From contig JADFPK010000031.1 in the NCBI GenBank assembly GCA_022562375.1, positions 1 through 12,048 of the forward strand: 12,048 bases of DNA. Reading direction: 5' to 3'. Below, one piece after another: positions 1 to 5,227 of the stretch. Numbering within the stretch: position 1 is the first letter of the stretch; the number at the start of each line of letters is the position of its first letter. This DNA comes from Pseudomonadota bacterium (lineage in GTDB: Bacteria; Pseudomonadota; Alphaproteobacteria; SMXQ01). Under the pieces are notes generated by a model that saw only the letters and a list, made by a program, of their open reading frames with translations, was not told the DNA's origin and did no database searches. Made by a program: the position numbers and the translations under genes.

Positions 1-699
1 GAGAGAGGATTTCTTGCGTTTGTTGCAATACATCGCCATATCGGCGCGGGCCACCAGATTGTCTTCTTCGTCATGGGGCCCGAACGGCTCGACACCGAAG
101 CTGGCGTTGATCTGAATCTGTAACTTGCCGATTGCGGCCACGGAACGGTTGAGCACGCGGTTGAGTCCGCGCGCCCGCTTGAAGCCGTCGCGCCAACTGG
201 TCTGCACCATCAGCACCGCGAACTCGTCGCCGCCGAACCGGGCGACGATGTCGGTCTCGCGCACGTTGGCGTTGAGGATCTTGGCGGTGTGGCACAGCAC
301 CTCGTCGCCGACGGCATGACCATAGGCGTCGTTGATCGCCTTGAAATTGTCGAGATCGCAAACGACCAGGACGCCGAGATCGCCATAGCGCTTGGAAGAC
401 GCCAGCGCGCGGCGAAGTTGGTCATTGAAGCCACGGCGGTTCAGCAGCGCCGTCAGCTCATCGATGATCGCCAGGTTCTCGAGATACTGGATGCGGGCGT
501 CCTGATCGGCGAATCGCTGCTGGACTTCACTAGCCGCTTCCAACGCCCGCGCGAGCATGGGCTGCTCGCCCTTGGTCCGCTCGGGCTTGACGGATTCGAG
601 CAGGCGGCCGGCCAAGGCGCCGACGTCGGCAATCAACTGGGCGTCCCGCAATGAACGGGGCCCCGATTTGCCGTTGGGTTTCGTCACTTGGCGCTTCAT
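1..699 (-). CDS. Diguanylate cyclase with a C-terminal GGDEF domain (3' end cut by the window edge)
   Basis: The frame is open from an ATG at 699 to the window edge, giving 233 residues with no stop. The GGDEF domain starts near residue 76. It has an intact GGDEF active-site loop at 156-160 and an RETD inhibitory (I) site at 147-150, exactly five residues upstream. It also has the usual LTALLNRRGF and DLDNFKAINDAYGH blocks. The family makes cyclic-di-GMP from two GTP, and the I-site suggests product inhibition. The N-terminal 75 residues are mostly polar and helical, perhaps a short coiled coil at 50-78. They contain no receiver, PAS domain or membrane segment, so the protein looks cytoplasmic with no obvious sensor. 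The start is supported by AAGGG at 708-712 on the minus strand, eight bases before ATG. A sigma-54 promoter lies about 50 bases upstream. The end of the domain, and anything after it, is outside the window. Confidence 0.93.
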   Translation of the reverse strand, partial: MKRQVTKPNGKSGPRSLRDAQLIADVGALAGRLLESVKPERTKGEQPMLARALEAASEVQQRFADQDARIQYLENLAIIDELTALLNRRGFNDQLRRALASSKRYGDLGVLVVCDLDNFKAINDAYGHAVGDEVLCHTAKILNANVRETDIVARFGGDEFAVLMVQTSWRDGFKRARGLNRVLNRSVAAIGKLQIQINASFGVEPFGPHDEEDNLVARADMAMYCNKRKKSSL

Positions 700-750
700 T
701 ACCTTCACCCTTGCCACGATGTGGGCAAAATTTCTCCGGTTTAGTTAAAC

Positions 751-766
751 GCAAACACCGTGCCAA
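751..766 (-). promoter_or_regulatory. Sigma-54 (RpoN) promoter for the GGDEF gene
   Basis: Read on the minus strand, the sequence is TTGGCACG, four bases, then TTGC. This matches the RpoN consensus YTGGCACG-N4-TTGC at every fixed position, with the invariant GG and GC separated by the required ten bases. Only the next base (G instead of A/T) departs from the consensus. A start site about 12 bases after the GC falls near 739, leaving a leader of about 40 bases that includes the ribosome-binding site. Position and orientation therefore fit the GGDEF gene. Sigma-54 promoters need an enhancer-binding activator; which one acts here cannot be read from the window. Confidence 0.68.
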
Positions 767-819
767 ATTCGAAAAGCACCGGATATCAAGGGGTTGATGG
801 AATCCGCTAAGGGCAGGGT

Positions 820-833
820 TTGCCATGGGGCAA
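820..833. promoter_or_regulatory. Inverted repeat, possible activator site upstream of the sigma-54 promoter
   Basis: The arms TTGCC and GGCAA flank a four-base spacer, ATGG. The repeat is centred about 88 bases upstream of the predicted sigma-54 start site, a usual distance for an enhancer-binding protein. It does not match the NtrC consensus and I cannot assign it to a regulator. A 5-bp inverted repeat can also occur by chance, so this is a candidate only. Confidence 0.25.
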
Positions 834-902
834 GAAGTGTCACCACCTTTGCCTGGTTGCTGGGAAGGGATTGCCGCCCGTGTAGATTAAATCCGCCTGA
901 GG

Positions 903-1033
903 GGCGTACCATTTCCCCAACGCCTTAAACTCCGGCCTTTTTCGGGCCGGGGGAGGGGAGAGTACCCCTTGTCATTCTTCTGTGTTAAGGGCTATTAGAG
1001 AGCGCCGGTGAAAGACGGCGCGATCCGGTCTCT
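903..1033 (+). other. Hairpin-rich region upstream of eipB, possible structured leader
   Basis: This lies in the 375-base gap between the divergent GGDEF and eipB genes (700-1074), in which I find no convincing gene. Four potential hairpins follow one another on the plus strand. GGCGT/ACGCC is at 903-907 and 920-924. CCGGCC/GGCCGG is at 932-937 and 945-950, with a T-rich loop. GGGG/CCCC is at 955-958 and 965-968. A two-part stem has GCGCCG at 1002-1007 pairing CGGCGC at 1016-1021, closed outside by AGAGA (997-1001) with TCTCT (1029-1033). The last ends 41 bases before the eipB start. I recognise no known riboswitch. Pairing was judged by eye without energies. Confidence 0.35.
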
Positions 1034-1062
1034 TAAGTTTGGGGCCCATTCAGTGATTGGCG

Positions 1063-1067
1063 AAAGG
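1063..1067 (+). promoter_or_regulatory. Ribosome-binding site that decides the eipB start
   Basis: AAAGG sits seven bases before ATG at 1075. It lies downstream of the in-frame TTG at 1057, so it supports the ATG start over the TTG one. Confidence 0.6.
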
Positions 1068-1074
1068 CGGCGTT

Positions 1075-1884
1075 ATGGTCGGCTGGCAGGGCTCAATTTC
1101 GCGGATTTCGTTGGCGGCTGTCCTGGTGTTCGCCGCCTTTGGTCCGGCGGCCGGGGCCGTCGATCTGGCTCCCCACCGCGCCATCTACAGCATGAAAATG
1201 GGCAAGATCCGCGCCGGCAGCGCCATCGTCGACACGCGCGGCGCCATGTACCTGGAATGGGCGAGATCCTGCGAAGGATGGACGCTGACCCAGAGGGTGC
1301 GGCTCAAATTGATCGACAACGAGGGCCATGCCGTGGACACCGATTCCAGCTTCTCGAGCTGGGAGTCGGAGAACGGACTGAGTTACCGCTTCACCGTGCG
1401 CAACCTGCGCAACGGCAAGGTGAGCGATGATCTTGGCGGCAAGGCCACGCTCGCGGGCAAGGGCAAGGCCGGCACGGCGGTCTTTGAGCGCCCCAAGGGC
1501 AAGAATTTCCACCTGCCGAAAGGCTCGATATTCCCGACAGAGCACGTGGTGCAGCTGATCGAACGGGCCGTGGCGGGTGAAACTCGCCTGTTTCGCGTGG
1601 TTTTCGACGGCGCCAGCCTGGACGGGCCCCTGGAGGTCAACGCCATCATCGGCTCGTTAATAAAAGGCAAGAAGGACGCCGAGGAAGCGTTGACCAGCCG
1701 CCCCTCCTGGCGGATGCGCCTCGCCTTCTTCCCGGTGAAAGCCCGTGCTTCCACGCCCGATTACGAGCTCGGCGTGCGCCTGTTCGACAATGGGGTGGCG
1801 GAGGATTTCGTTCTCGATTACGGCGACTTCACCGTCCTCGCCAAGCTCGAGAAGATCGAGGCGCTTCCCCGGCCGAGTTGCTGA
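1075..1884 (+). CDS. eipB: EipB-like periplasmic cell-envelope integrity protein (DUF1849)
   Basis: The product has 269 residues. A Sec signal peptide (hydrophobic core about 11-26) has a likely cut after Ala28 (AGA motif), and the mature protein opens with the DUF1849 hallmark LAPHRAIY. The best-known member, Brucella EipB, is a secreted spiral beta-barrel needed for envelope integrity, with a conserved disulfide joining the N-terminal part to the C-terminus. This protein has only two cysteines, Cys66 (in RSCEGW) and Cys269, its very last residue, which fits that disulfide. Length is close to the Brucella protein (about 280). I chose ATG at 1075 because AAAGG lies seven bases upstream; the in-frame TTG at 1057 would add six residues. 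The gene stands alone, divergent from the GGDEF gene and convergent with mak. Family assignment is by recalled sequence pattern, and the molecular activity of the family is not known to me. Confidence 0.85.
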   Translation: MVGWQGSISRISLAAVLVFAAFGPAAGAVDLAPHRAIYSMKMGKIRAGSAIVDTRGAMYLEWARSCEGWTLTQRVRLKLIDNEGHAVDTDSSFSSWESENGLSYRFTVRNLRNGKVSDDLGGKATLAGKGKAGTAVFERPKGKNFHLPKGSIFPTEHVVQLIERAVAGETRLFRVVFDGASLDGPLEVNAIIGSLIKGKKDAEEALTSRPSWRMRLAFFPVKARASTPDYELGVRLFDNGVAEDFVLDYGDFTVLAKLEKIEALPRPSC

Positions 1885-1898
1885 GCGAGGCGACCCGG

Positions 1899-1941
1899 TT
1901 CGATTGGTCCTCAAGGGGCTTCCCTTCGATTGCCCTCAAGG
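1899..1941. repeat. Short imperfect direct repeat at the eipB/mak junction
   Basis: TTCGATTGGTCCTCAAGG at 1899-1916 recurs as TTCGATTGCCCTCAAGG at 1925-1941, a 26-base period with one gap and one mismatch. Between the copies, AAGGG (1913-1917) and CCCTT (1922-1926) could form a five-base-pair stem. The repeat spans the mak stop codon in the short gap between the convergent genes. No T-rich terminator is visible here. It may be a small local duplication. Confidence 0.5.
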
Positions 1942-2862
1942 ATCTTCGCTTTCATCGGACCACAGCCAGGCGGCGCCCCGGACGCCGCTCGAATCCCTAT
2001 GAACCGGCGGCGCGAGCCGGGTCTCCACCTTGTCGGAGAAGACGAAAGGCGTCCAAAGCTCAGGCACATTGCCATACAGCCTCTTGACGTTCGACATCCC
2101 GCCGCCGAGGACGATCACCTCGGGATCGACGATGTTGATGACGCTCGCCAGCGCCCGGGCGAGCCTCGTTTCATAGCGCTCGAGTGCCGCCTCCGCTTCC
2201 GCCTCGGGCTCGGACGCGCCGCCGGCCTCGGCCAAGGCCACGATCCTTTCGGCCGAGGCGGCGCGCCCGGTGGCCGCCAGGTAGTCCCGCTCCAGGCCCG
2301 TGCCCGAGACGAAGGTCTCGATGCAACCCAAGTTGCCGCAATAACACTCCGGACCCGGCCGCTCGTCGTCCCGAGGCCACGGCAGCGGGTTGTGGCCCCA
2401 TTCGCCGGCGATGGCGTTGACGCCGGACACCACTTTGCCGTCGATCACGATGCCGCCGCCGCAGCCGGTGCCAAGGATGACGCCGAAGACCGTCCGCGCC
2501 CCGGCGCCGGCCCCGTCGGCCGCTTCCGAGAGCGCGAAGCAGTTGGCGTCGTTGGTGAGGCGCACCGGACGTTCGAGCGCCTCGGCCAAGTCCTTGTCGA
2601 AGGAGCGGCCGATCAACCAGGTGGAATTGGCGTTCTTTATCAGACCCGTGGACGGCGAGATGGTGCCGGGGATGCCAAGTCCGACGCTGCACTTCCGGCC
2701 CAGCTCCCGTTCGATCTCGAGGACCAAGGCGGTGATGGCGCCGACGGTGCCGGCGTAATCCCCTTTCGGAGTGTCGATACGCCGGCGGGCGAGTTCACGG
2801 CTGGCGGCGTCCAAGGCGATGGCCTCGATCTTGGTGCCGCCGACATCAACACCGATGCGCAT
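1936..2862 (-). CDS. mak: ROK-family sugar kinase, probably fructokinase Mak
   Basis: The product has 308 residues and is a full-length ROK kinase that phosphorylates a free sugar with ATP in the cytoplasm. The N-terminal phosphate-binding motif DVGGTK is at 6-11 and the catalytic base is probably Asp105 in NDANC. The ROK zinc site comprises His157 (GEWGHN) and Cys173, Cys175 and Cys180 (CYCGNLGC). Several stretches match E. coli Mak as I remember it, including LIKNANSTWL, GTGCG, GEWGHNPLPW, VLGGGMSNV and the C-terminal SSGVRGAAWLW. That makes fructokinase more likely than NagK or glucokinase, though substrate cannot be settled by sequence alone. The ATG at 2862 has no good Shine-Dalgarno in front, but the protein starts exactly where the family does. 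It has no pathway partner in the window and is divergent from divK. Confidence 0.88.
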   Translation of the reverse strand: MRIGVDVGGTKIEAIALDAASRELARRRIDTPKGDYAGTVGAITALVLEIERELGRKCSVGLGIPGTISPSTGLIKNANSTWLIGRSFDKDLAEALERPVRLTNDANCFALSEAADGAGAGARTVFGVILGTGCGGGIVIDGKVVSGVNAIAGEWGHNPLPWPRDDERPGPECYCGNLGCIETFVSGTGLERDYLAATGRAASAERIVALAEAGGASEPEAEAEAALERYETRLARALASVINIVDPEVIVLGGGMSNVKRLYGNVPELWTPFVFSDKVETRLAPPVHRDSSGVRGAAWLWSDESEDP

Positions 2863-2910
2863 CGCCGAGGGTACTGAGAAGGGGGATTTGCCTGCCGGTC
2901 GGGGGATCGG

Positions 2911-2926
2911 CTAACGAAAAATTAAC
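2911..2926 (+). promoter_or_regulatory. CtrA-box-like sequence in the mak/divK divergent region
   Basis: CTAA, seven bases, then TTAAC matches the alphaproteobacterial CtrA consensus TTAA-N7-TTAAC at all but one fixed position. It lies about 150 bases before the divK start and 49 bases before the mak start. A short inverted repeat, AACCA-TGG-TGGTT (2924-2936), overlaps its end. CtrA control of divK is described in Caulobacter to my knowledge, so the context fits, but the distance is long and the region (2863-3076) is AT-rich, which raises the chance rate. I see no clear -35/-10 pair for either gene here. Confidence 0.35.
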
Positions 2927-3049
2927 CATGGTGGTTGCCTTTATAAACGAAATAGCAATAAAGCTTACTGTAAATTGAAGAAATTGGCGTGAAATGGATT
3001 GAACAGACTGATTTCCTTAACCTCTTTCAGTTAAAAACGATCATGACAT

Positions 3050-3071
3050 CCCGTACAGAACGGGCGAGGAG
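3050..3071 (+). promoter_or_regulatory. divK ribosome-binding site with an adjoining small hairpin
   Basis: A strong Shine-Dalgarno, GAGGAG at 3066-3071, lies five bases before the divK ATG. Directly 5' of it, CCCGT (3050-3054) and ACGGG (3060-3064) can pair around a five-base loop. The stem stops one base short of the Shine-Dalgarno, so it should leave it accessible. Confidence 0.5.
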
Positions 3072-3076
3072 TTCCG

Positions 3077-3442
3077 ATGTCGAAAAAAGTCCTTATCGTT
3101 GAAGATAATGAACTGAACCTGAAGCTGTTCCGCGACCTCCTTGAGGCGCACGGCTACGAAACCCTGCAGACCAAGGATGGGATGGAGGTGATGCAACTCG
3201 CCCGTGATCACAAGCCCAATCTGATCCTGATGGACATCCAGTTACCGGAGGTGTCGGGCCTGGAAGTCACCAAGTGGATCAAGGAAGACGAAGAGCTGAA
3301 ATCGATCCCGGTTATCGCCGTCACCGCCTTCGCCATGAAAGGCGATGAGGAGAAGATCCGGGAAGGCGGCTGTGAGGCCTATATCGCCAAGCCCATTTCA
3401 GTAACGAACTTCATCGAAGTCATCGAAAAGGTATTGGGTTAG
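3077..3442 (+). CDS. divK: Cell-division response regulator DivK
   Basis: The product is a single receiver domain of 121 residues with no output domain. The phosphoacceptor is Asp53 in [10 protein letters not shown], the acidic pair Glu9-Asp10, and the switch residues Thr83 and Lys105 (AKPIS). Long blocks such as [20 protein letters not shown] and [12 protein letters not shown] match Caulobacter DivK as I recall it. In Caulobacter, DivK is phosphorylated by DivJ and dephosphorylated by PleC. It acts on DivL/CckA to lower CtrA activity, linking polarity to the cell cycle. Asp90, altered in a known Caulobacter divK mutant, is kept. The gene leads a two-gene unit with pleD, seven bases apart. 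Function in this organism is inferred from the family. Confidence 0.97.
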   Translation: MSKKVLIVEDNELNLKLFRDLLEAHGYETLQTKDGMEVMQLARDHKPNLILMDIQLPEVSGLEVTKWIKEDEELKSIPVIAVTAFAMKGDEEKIREGGCEAYIAKPISVTNFIEVIEKVLG

Positions 3443-3449
3443 TTGCTCC

Positions 3450-4904
3450 ATGTCTGCGAGAGTCCTTATCGTAGATGACCTTCCGACCAACCTGAAGGTC
3501 CTGGAAGCCAAGCTCCTCGCCGAATACTTCGATGTCTTCACCGCCGGCGGCGGACAGGAAGCCCTCGACATCGCGGCGAAGGAGTTGCCCGACATCGTCT
3601 TGCTCGACGTCATGATGCCGGAGATGGATGGGTTCGAGGTGTGCCGGCGGCTCAAGGCCGAGCCGAAGACCGCGCACATACCGGTGGTCATGGTCACCGC
3701 CTTGAGCGACATCCACGACCGGGTGAAGGGATTGGAGGCGGGCGCCGATGACTTCCTCACCAAGCCGGTGGATGACATCGCCTTGCTTGCCCGCATCAAG
3801 TCCCTGGTGCGTCTGAAGATGGCCATCGATGAGTGGCACCGGCGGGAGCAGACCTGCGATCAACTGGGCGTCCTTGACGAGGACAGGCCTTTGCCCGACG
3901 AAGAGAGGATGACGGGCAAGGTGCTGGTGATCGAAAAAAGCACGCTCAGGGCCAACAAGATCAGCGAGGCCCTGGAAGAGGAGCAGAACACGGTCGTCTG
4001 CGCCGCCACCAGCGAGGAGGGGTTGTCGCTCGGCATGGAGGACGAATTCGACCTCATCATCGTCAGCCTGCAATTGGATGGCGCCGACGGGCTCAGGCTT
4101 TGCTCACAGTACCGCAGCCACGAGACCACCCGGCAGACCCCCATCCTTTTGATTTGCGAGCCCGAGGAGAAGGAAGCTCTGCTCAAGGGATTCGAGCTCG
4201 GCGTCAACGATTATCTGATCAGGCCGATAGACGGCAATGAACTCAAGGCCCGGGCGCGGACCCAACTCAGGCGCAAGCATTATCACGACCGCCTGCGCGA
4301 CAACTATCAGCGCAGCCTGTCGCTGGCGCTGACCGACTCACTCACCGGACTCCACAACCGCCGCTACGTGACCGCCCACCTGGAATCGATGATTCGGCAG
4401 AATCTGGATATGGGCAAGTCACTGGCGCTTTTGATGATCGACATCGATTTTTTCAAGAAAGTCAATGACACCCATGGCCACGGGGCGGGCGACGAGGTGC
4501 TGCGCGGCGTCGCCGAAAGGATCAAGCGGAACTTCCGCGAGTTCGACCTGCCGGCGCGGATCGGTGGCGAGGAGTTCGTCGTCGTCATGCCCGATTCCCG
4601 CCTCGATGTGGCGGTCTCCGTGGCCGAGCGGCTCAGGAGCAAGATCGCCGAGACGCCCTTCGTGGTCTCGGGCGACGCCGAAACGGTTGCGGTGACGGTC
4701 AGCATCGGCGTCGCCCTCGCCCAGGCGTCCGGGGATAGCGCGGAAGACCTTATGAACCGGGCCGACGAGGCATTGTATGAGGCCAAGGGAAGCGGCCGCG
4801 ACCGGGTCGTGACGGCGCCGGGGTGGAAGATGTCAAACAGCTCGCCGCCGTTTGACCGACCTCTCCTCCGGCCCGGTCAGACCGTTACTAAACCCAGCCG
4901 ATAA
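3450..4904 (+). CDS. pleD: Response-regulator diguanylate cyclase PleD
   Basis: The product has 484 residues with the PleD layout receiver, pseudo-receiver, GGDEF. Receiver 1 (about 1-120) has Asp9-Asp10, phosphoacceptor Asp53, Thr83 and Lys105. Receiver 2 (about 155-272) has lost its chemistry: Ser206 stands at the phosphoacceptor position, Glu162-Lys163 at the acidic pair, and Arg258 at the lysine. It should serve only as the dimer adaptor, as known for PleD. The cyclase domain (about 290-457) has GGEEF at 372-376 and the inhibitory site REFD at 363-366. Phosphorylation of receiver 1 is known to drive dimerisation and cyclic-di-GMP synthesis. The protein is about 30 residues longer than Caulobacter PleD, mostly a Pro/Ser-rich tail after the cyclase domain. 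Seven bases separate it from divK and its own Shine-Dalgarno is poor, so translation is probably coupled. Confidence 0.97.
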   Translation: MSARVLIVDDLPTNLKVLEAKLLAEYFDVFTAGGGQEALDIAAKELPDIVLLDVMMPEMDGFEVCRRLKAEPKTAHIPVVMVTALSDIHDRVKGLEAGADDFLTKPVDDIALLARIKSLVRLKMAIDEWHRREQTCDQLGVLDEDRPLPDEERMTGKVLVIEKSTLRANKISEALEEEQNTVVCAATSEEGLSLGMEDEFDLIIVSLQLDGADGLRLCSQYRSHETTRQTPILLICEPEEKEALLKGFELGVNDYLIRPIDGNELKARARTQLRRKHYHDRLRDNYQRSLSLALTDSLTGLHNRRYVTAHLESMIRQNLDMGKSLALLMIDIDFFKKVNDTHGHGAGDEVLRGVAERIKRNFREFDLPARIGGEEFVVVMPDSRLDVAVSVAERLRSKIAETPFVVSGDAETVAVTVSIGVALAQASGDSAEDLMNRADEALYEAKGSGRDRVVTAPGWKMSNSSPPFDRPLLRPGQTVTKPSR

Positions 4905-4918
4905 AAGCCAATAAAGAA

Positions 4919-4940
4919 GCCGCCGGACGGCGGCGTTTCG
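4919..4940. terminator. Hairpin terminator shared by pleD and rpmG
   Basis: GCCGCC (4919-4924), loop GGAC, and GGCGGC (4929-4934) form a perfect six-base-pair GC stem. On the plus strand it is followed by GTTTCGTT. On the minus strand it is followed by TTCTTTATT, the better U-tract. It lies 14 bases after the pleD stop and 30 bases after the rpmG stop, between convergent genes. It probably ends both transcripts, rpmG more efficiently. Confidence 0.72.
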
Positions 4941-4970
4941 TTAGGCTCAGGCGTTCAGGCCGGGGCGCGG

Positions 4971-5138
4971 CTATTTGATCCGCCCTTCCTTGAACAGCAC
5001 GTGCTTGCGCACGACCGGGTCGTATTTGCGGAATTCGAGCTTGTCGGTGGTCGTCCGCGGGTTCTTCTTGGTGACGTAGTAATAGCCGGTACCGGCGGTA
5101 CTCACCATTTTGATCGTGACCGTGCTAGATTTTGCCAT
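4971..5138 (-). CDS. rpmG: 50S ribosomal protein L33
   Basis: This is a 55-residue gene. The protein runs from [14 protein letters not shown] through [12 protein letters not shown] to the end LFKEGRIK, a typical proteobacterial L33 of the large ribosomal subunit. It contains no cysteine, so it is the zinc-free (C-minus) form. GAGGAAT lies about eight bases before the ATG at 5138, supporting the start. A strong sigma-70-like promoter sits just upstream and a hairpin terminator just downstream, so the gene can be its own transcription unit. It reads in the same direction as the S41 peptidase gene, 89 bases away. Confidence 0.97.
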   Translation of the reverse strand: MAKSSTVTIKMVSTAGTGYYYVTKKNPRTTTDKLEFRKYDPVVRKHVLFKEGRIK

Positions 5139-5180
5139 GGCGTCAATTCCTCGGGCCGTTATCGGCGCTTGGGCAGCGGC

Positions 5181-5208
5181 ACAATACAGTCAAGGCCGCC
5201 GCTGTCAA
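5181..5208 (-). promoter_or_regulatory. Sigma-70 type promoter of rpmG
   Basis: On the minus strand, a perfect TTGACA -35 (5203-5208) is followed after 16 bases by TATTGT (5181-5186), four of six matches to TATAAT. The predicted start near 5174 gives a leader of about 36 bases with the rpmG ribosome-binding site. Strength and position fit a ribosomal protein gene. Confidence 0.7.
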
Positions 5209-5227
5209 GTGCCGGCCGGGCGCCGGG

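Noticed and set aside
530..826. A 98-codon minus-strand frame upstream of and overlapping the GGDEF gene
   Set aside because: It runs through the sigma-54 promoter and into the GGDEF coding sequence in another frame, and its peptide has no family resemblance.
932..968. Hairpins at 932-950 and 955-968 as an intrinsic terminator
   Set aside because: The T-run of the first stem lies in the loop, not after it, and the second is followed only by a mixed T-rich stretch. The region also precedes both flanking genes, so no transcript obviously needs to end there.
1930..2877. A 315-codon open frame on the plus strand
   Set aside because: It is the antisense of mak, whose ROK motifs and zinc site are all present, and its translation resembles no known family.
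3016..3034. A second CtrA-like pair of TTAA half-sites just before divK
   Set aside because: The spacing between the TTAA elements is ten bases instead of seven, so it does not fit the consensus.
3420..4073. A 217-codon minus-strand frame across the divK/pleD junction
   Set aside because: It is opposite two unmistakable response-regulator genes and has low-complexity translation.
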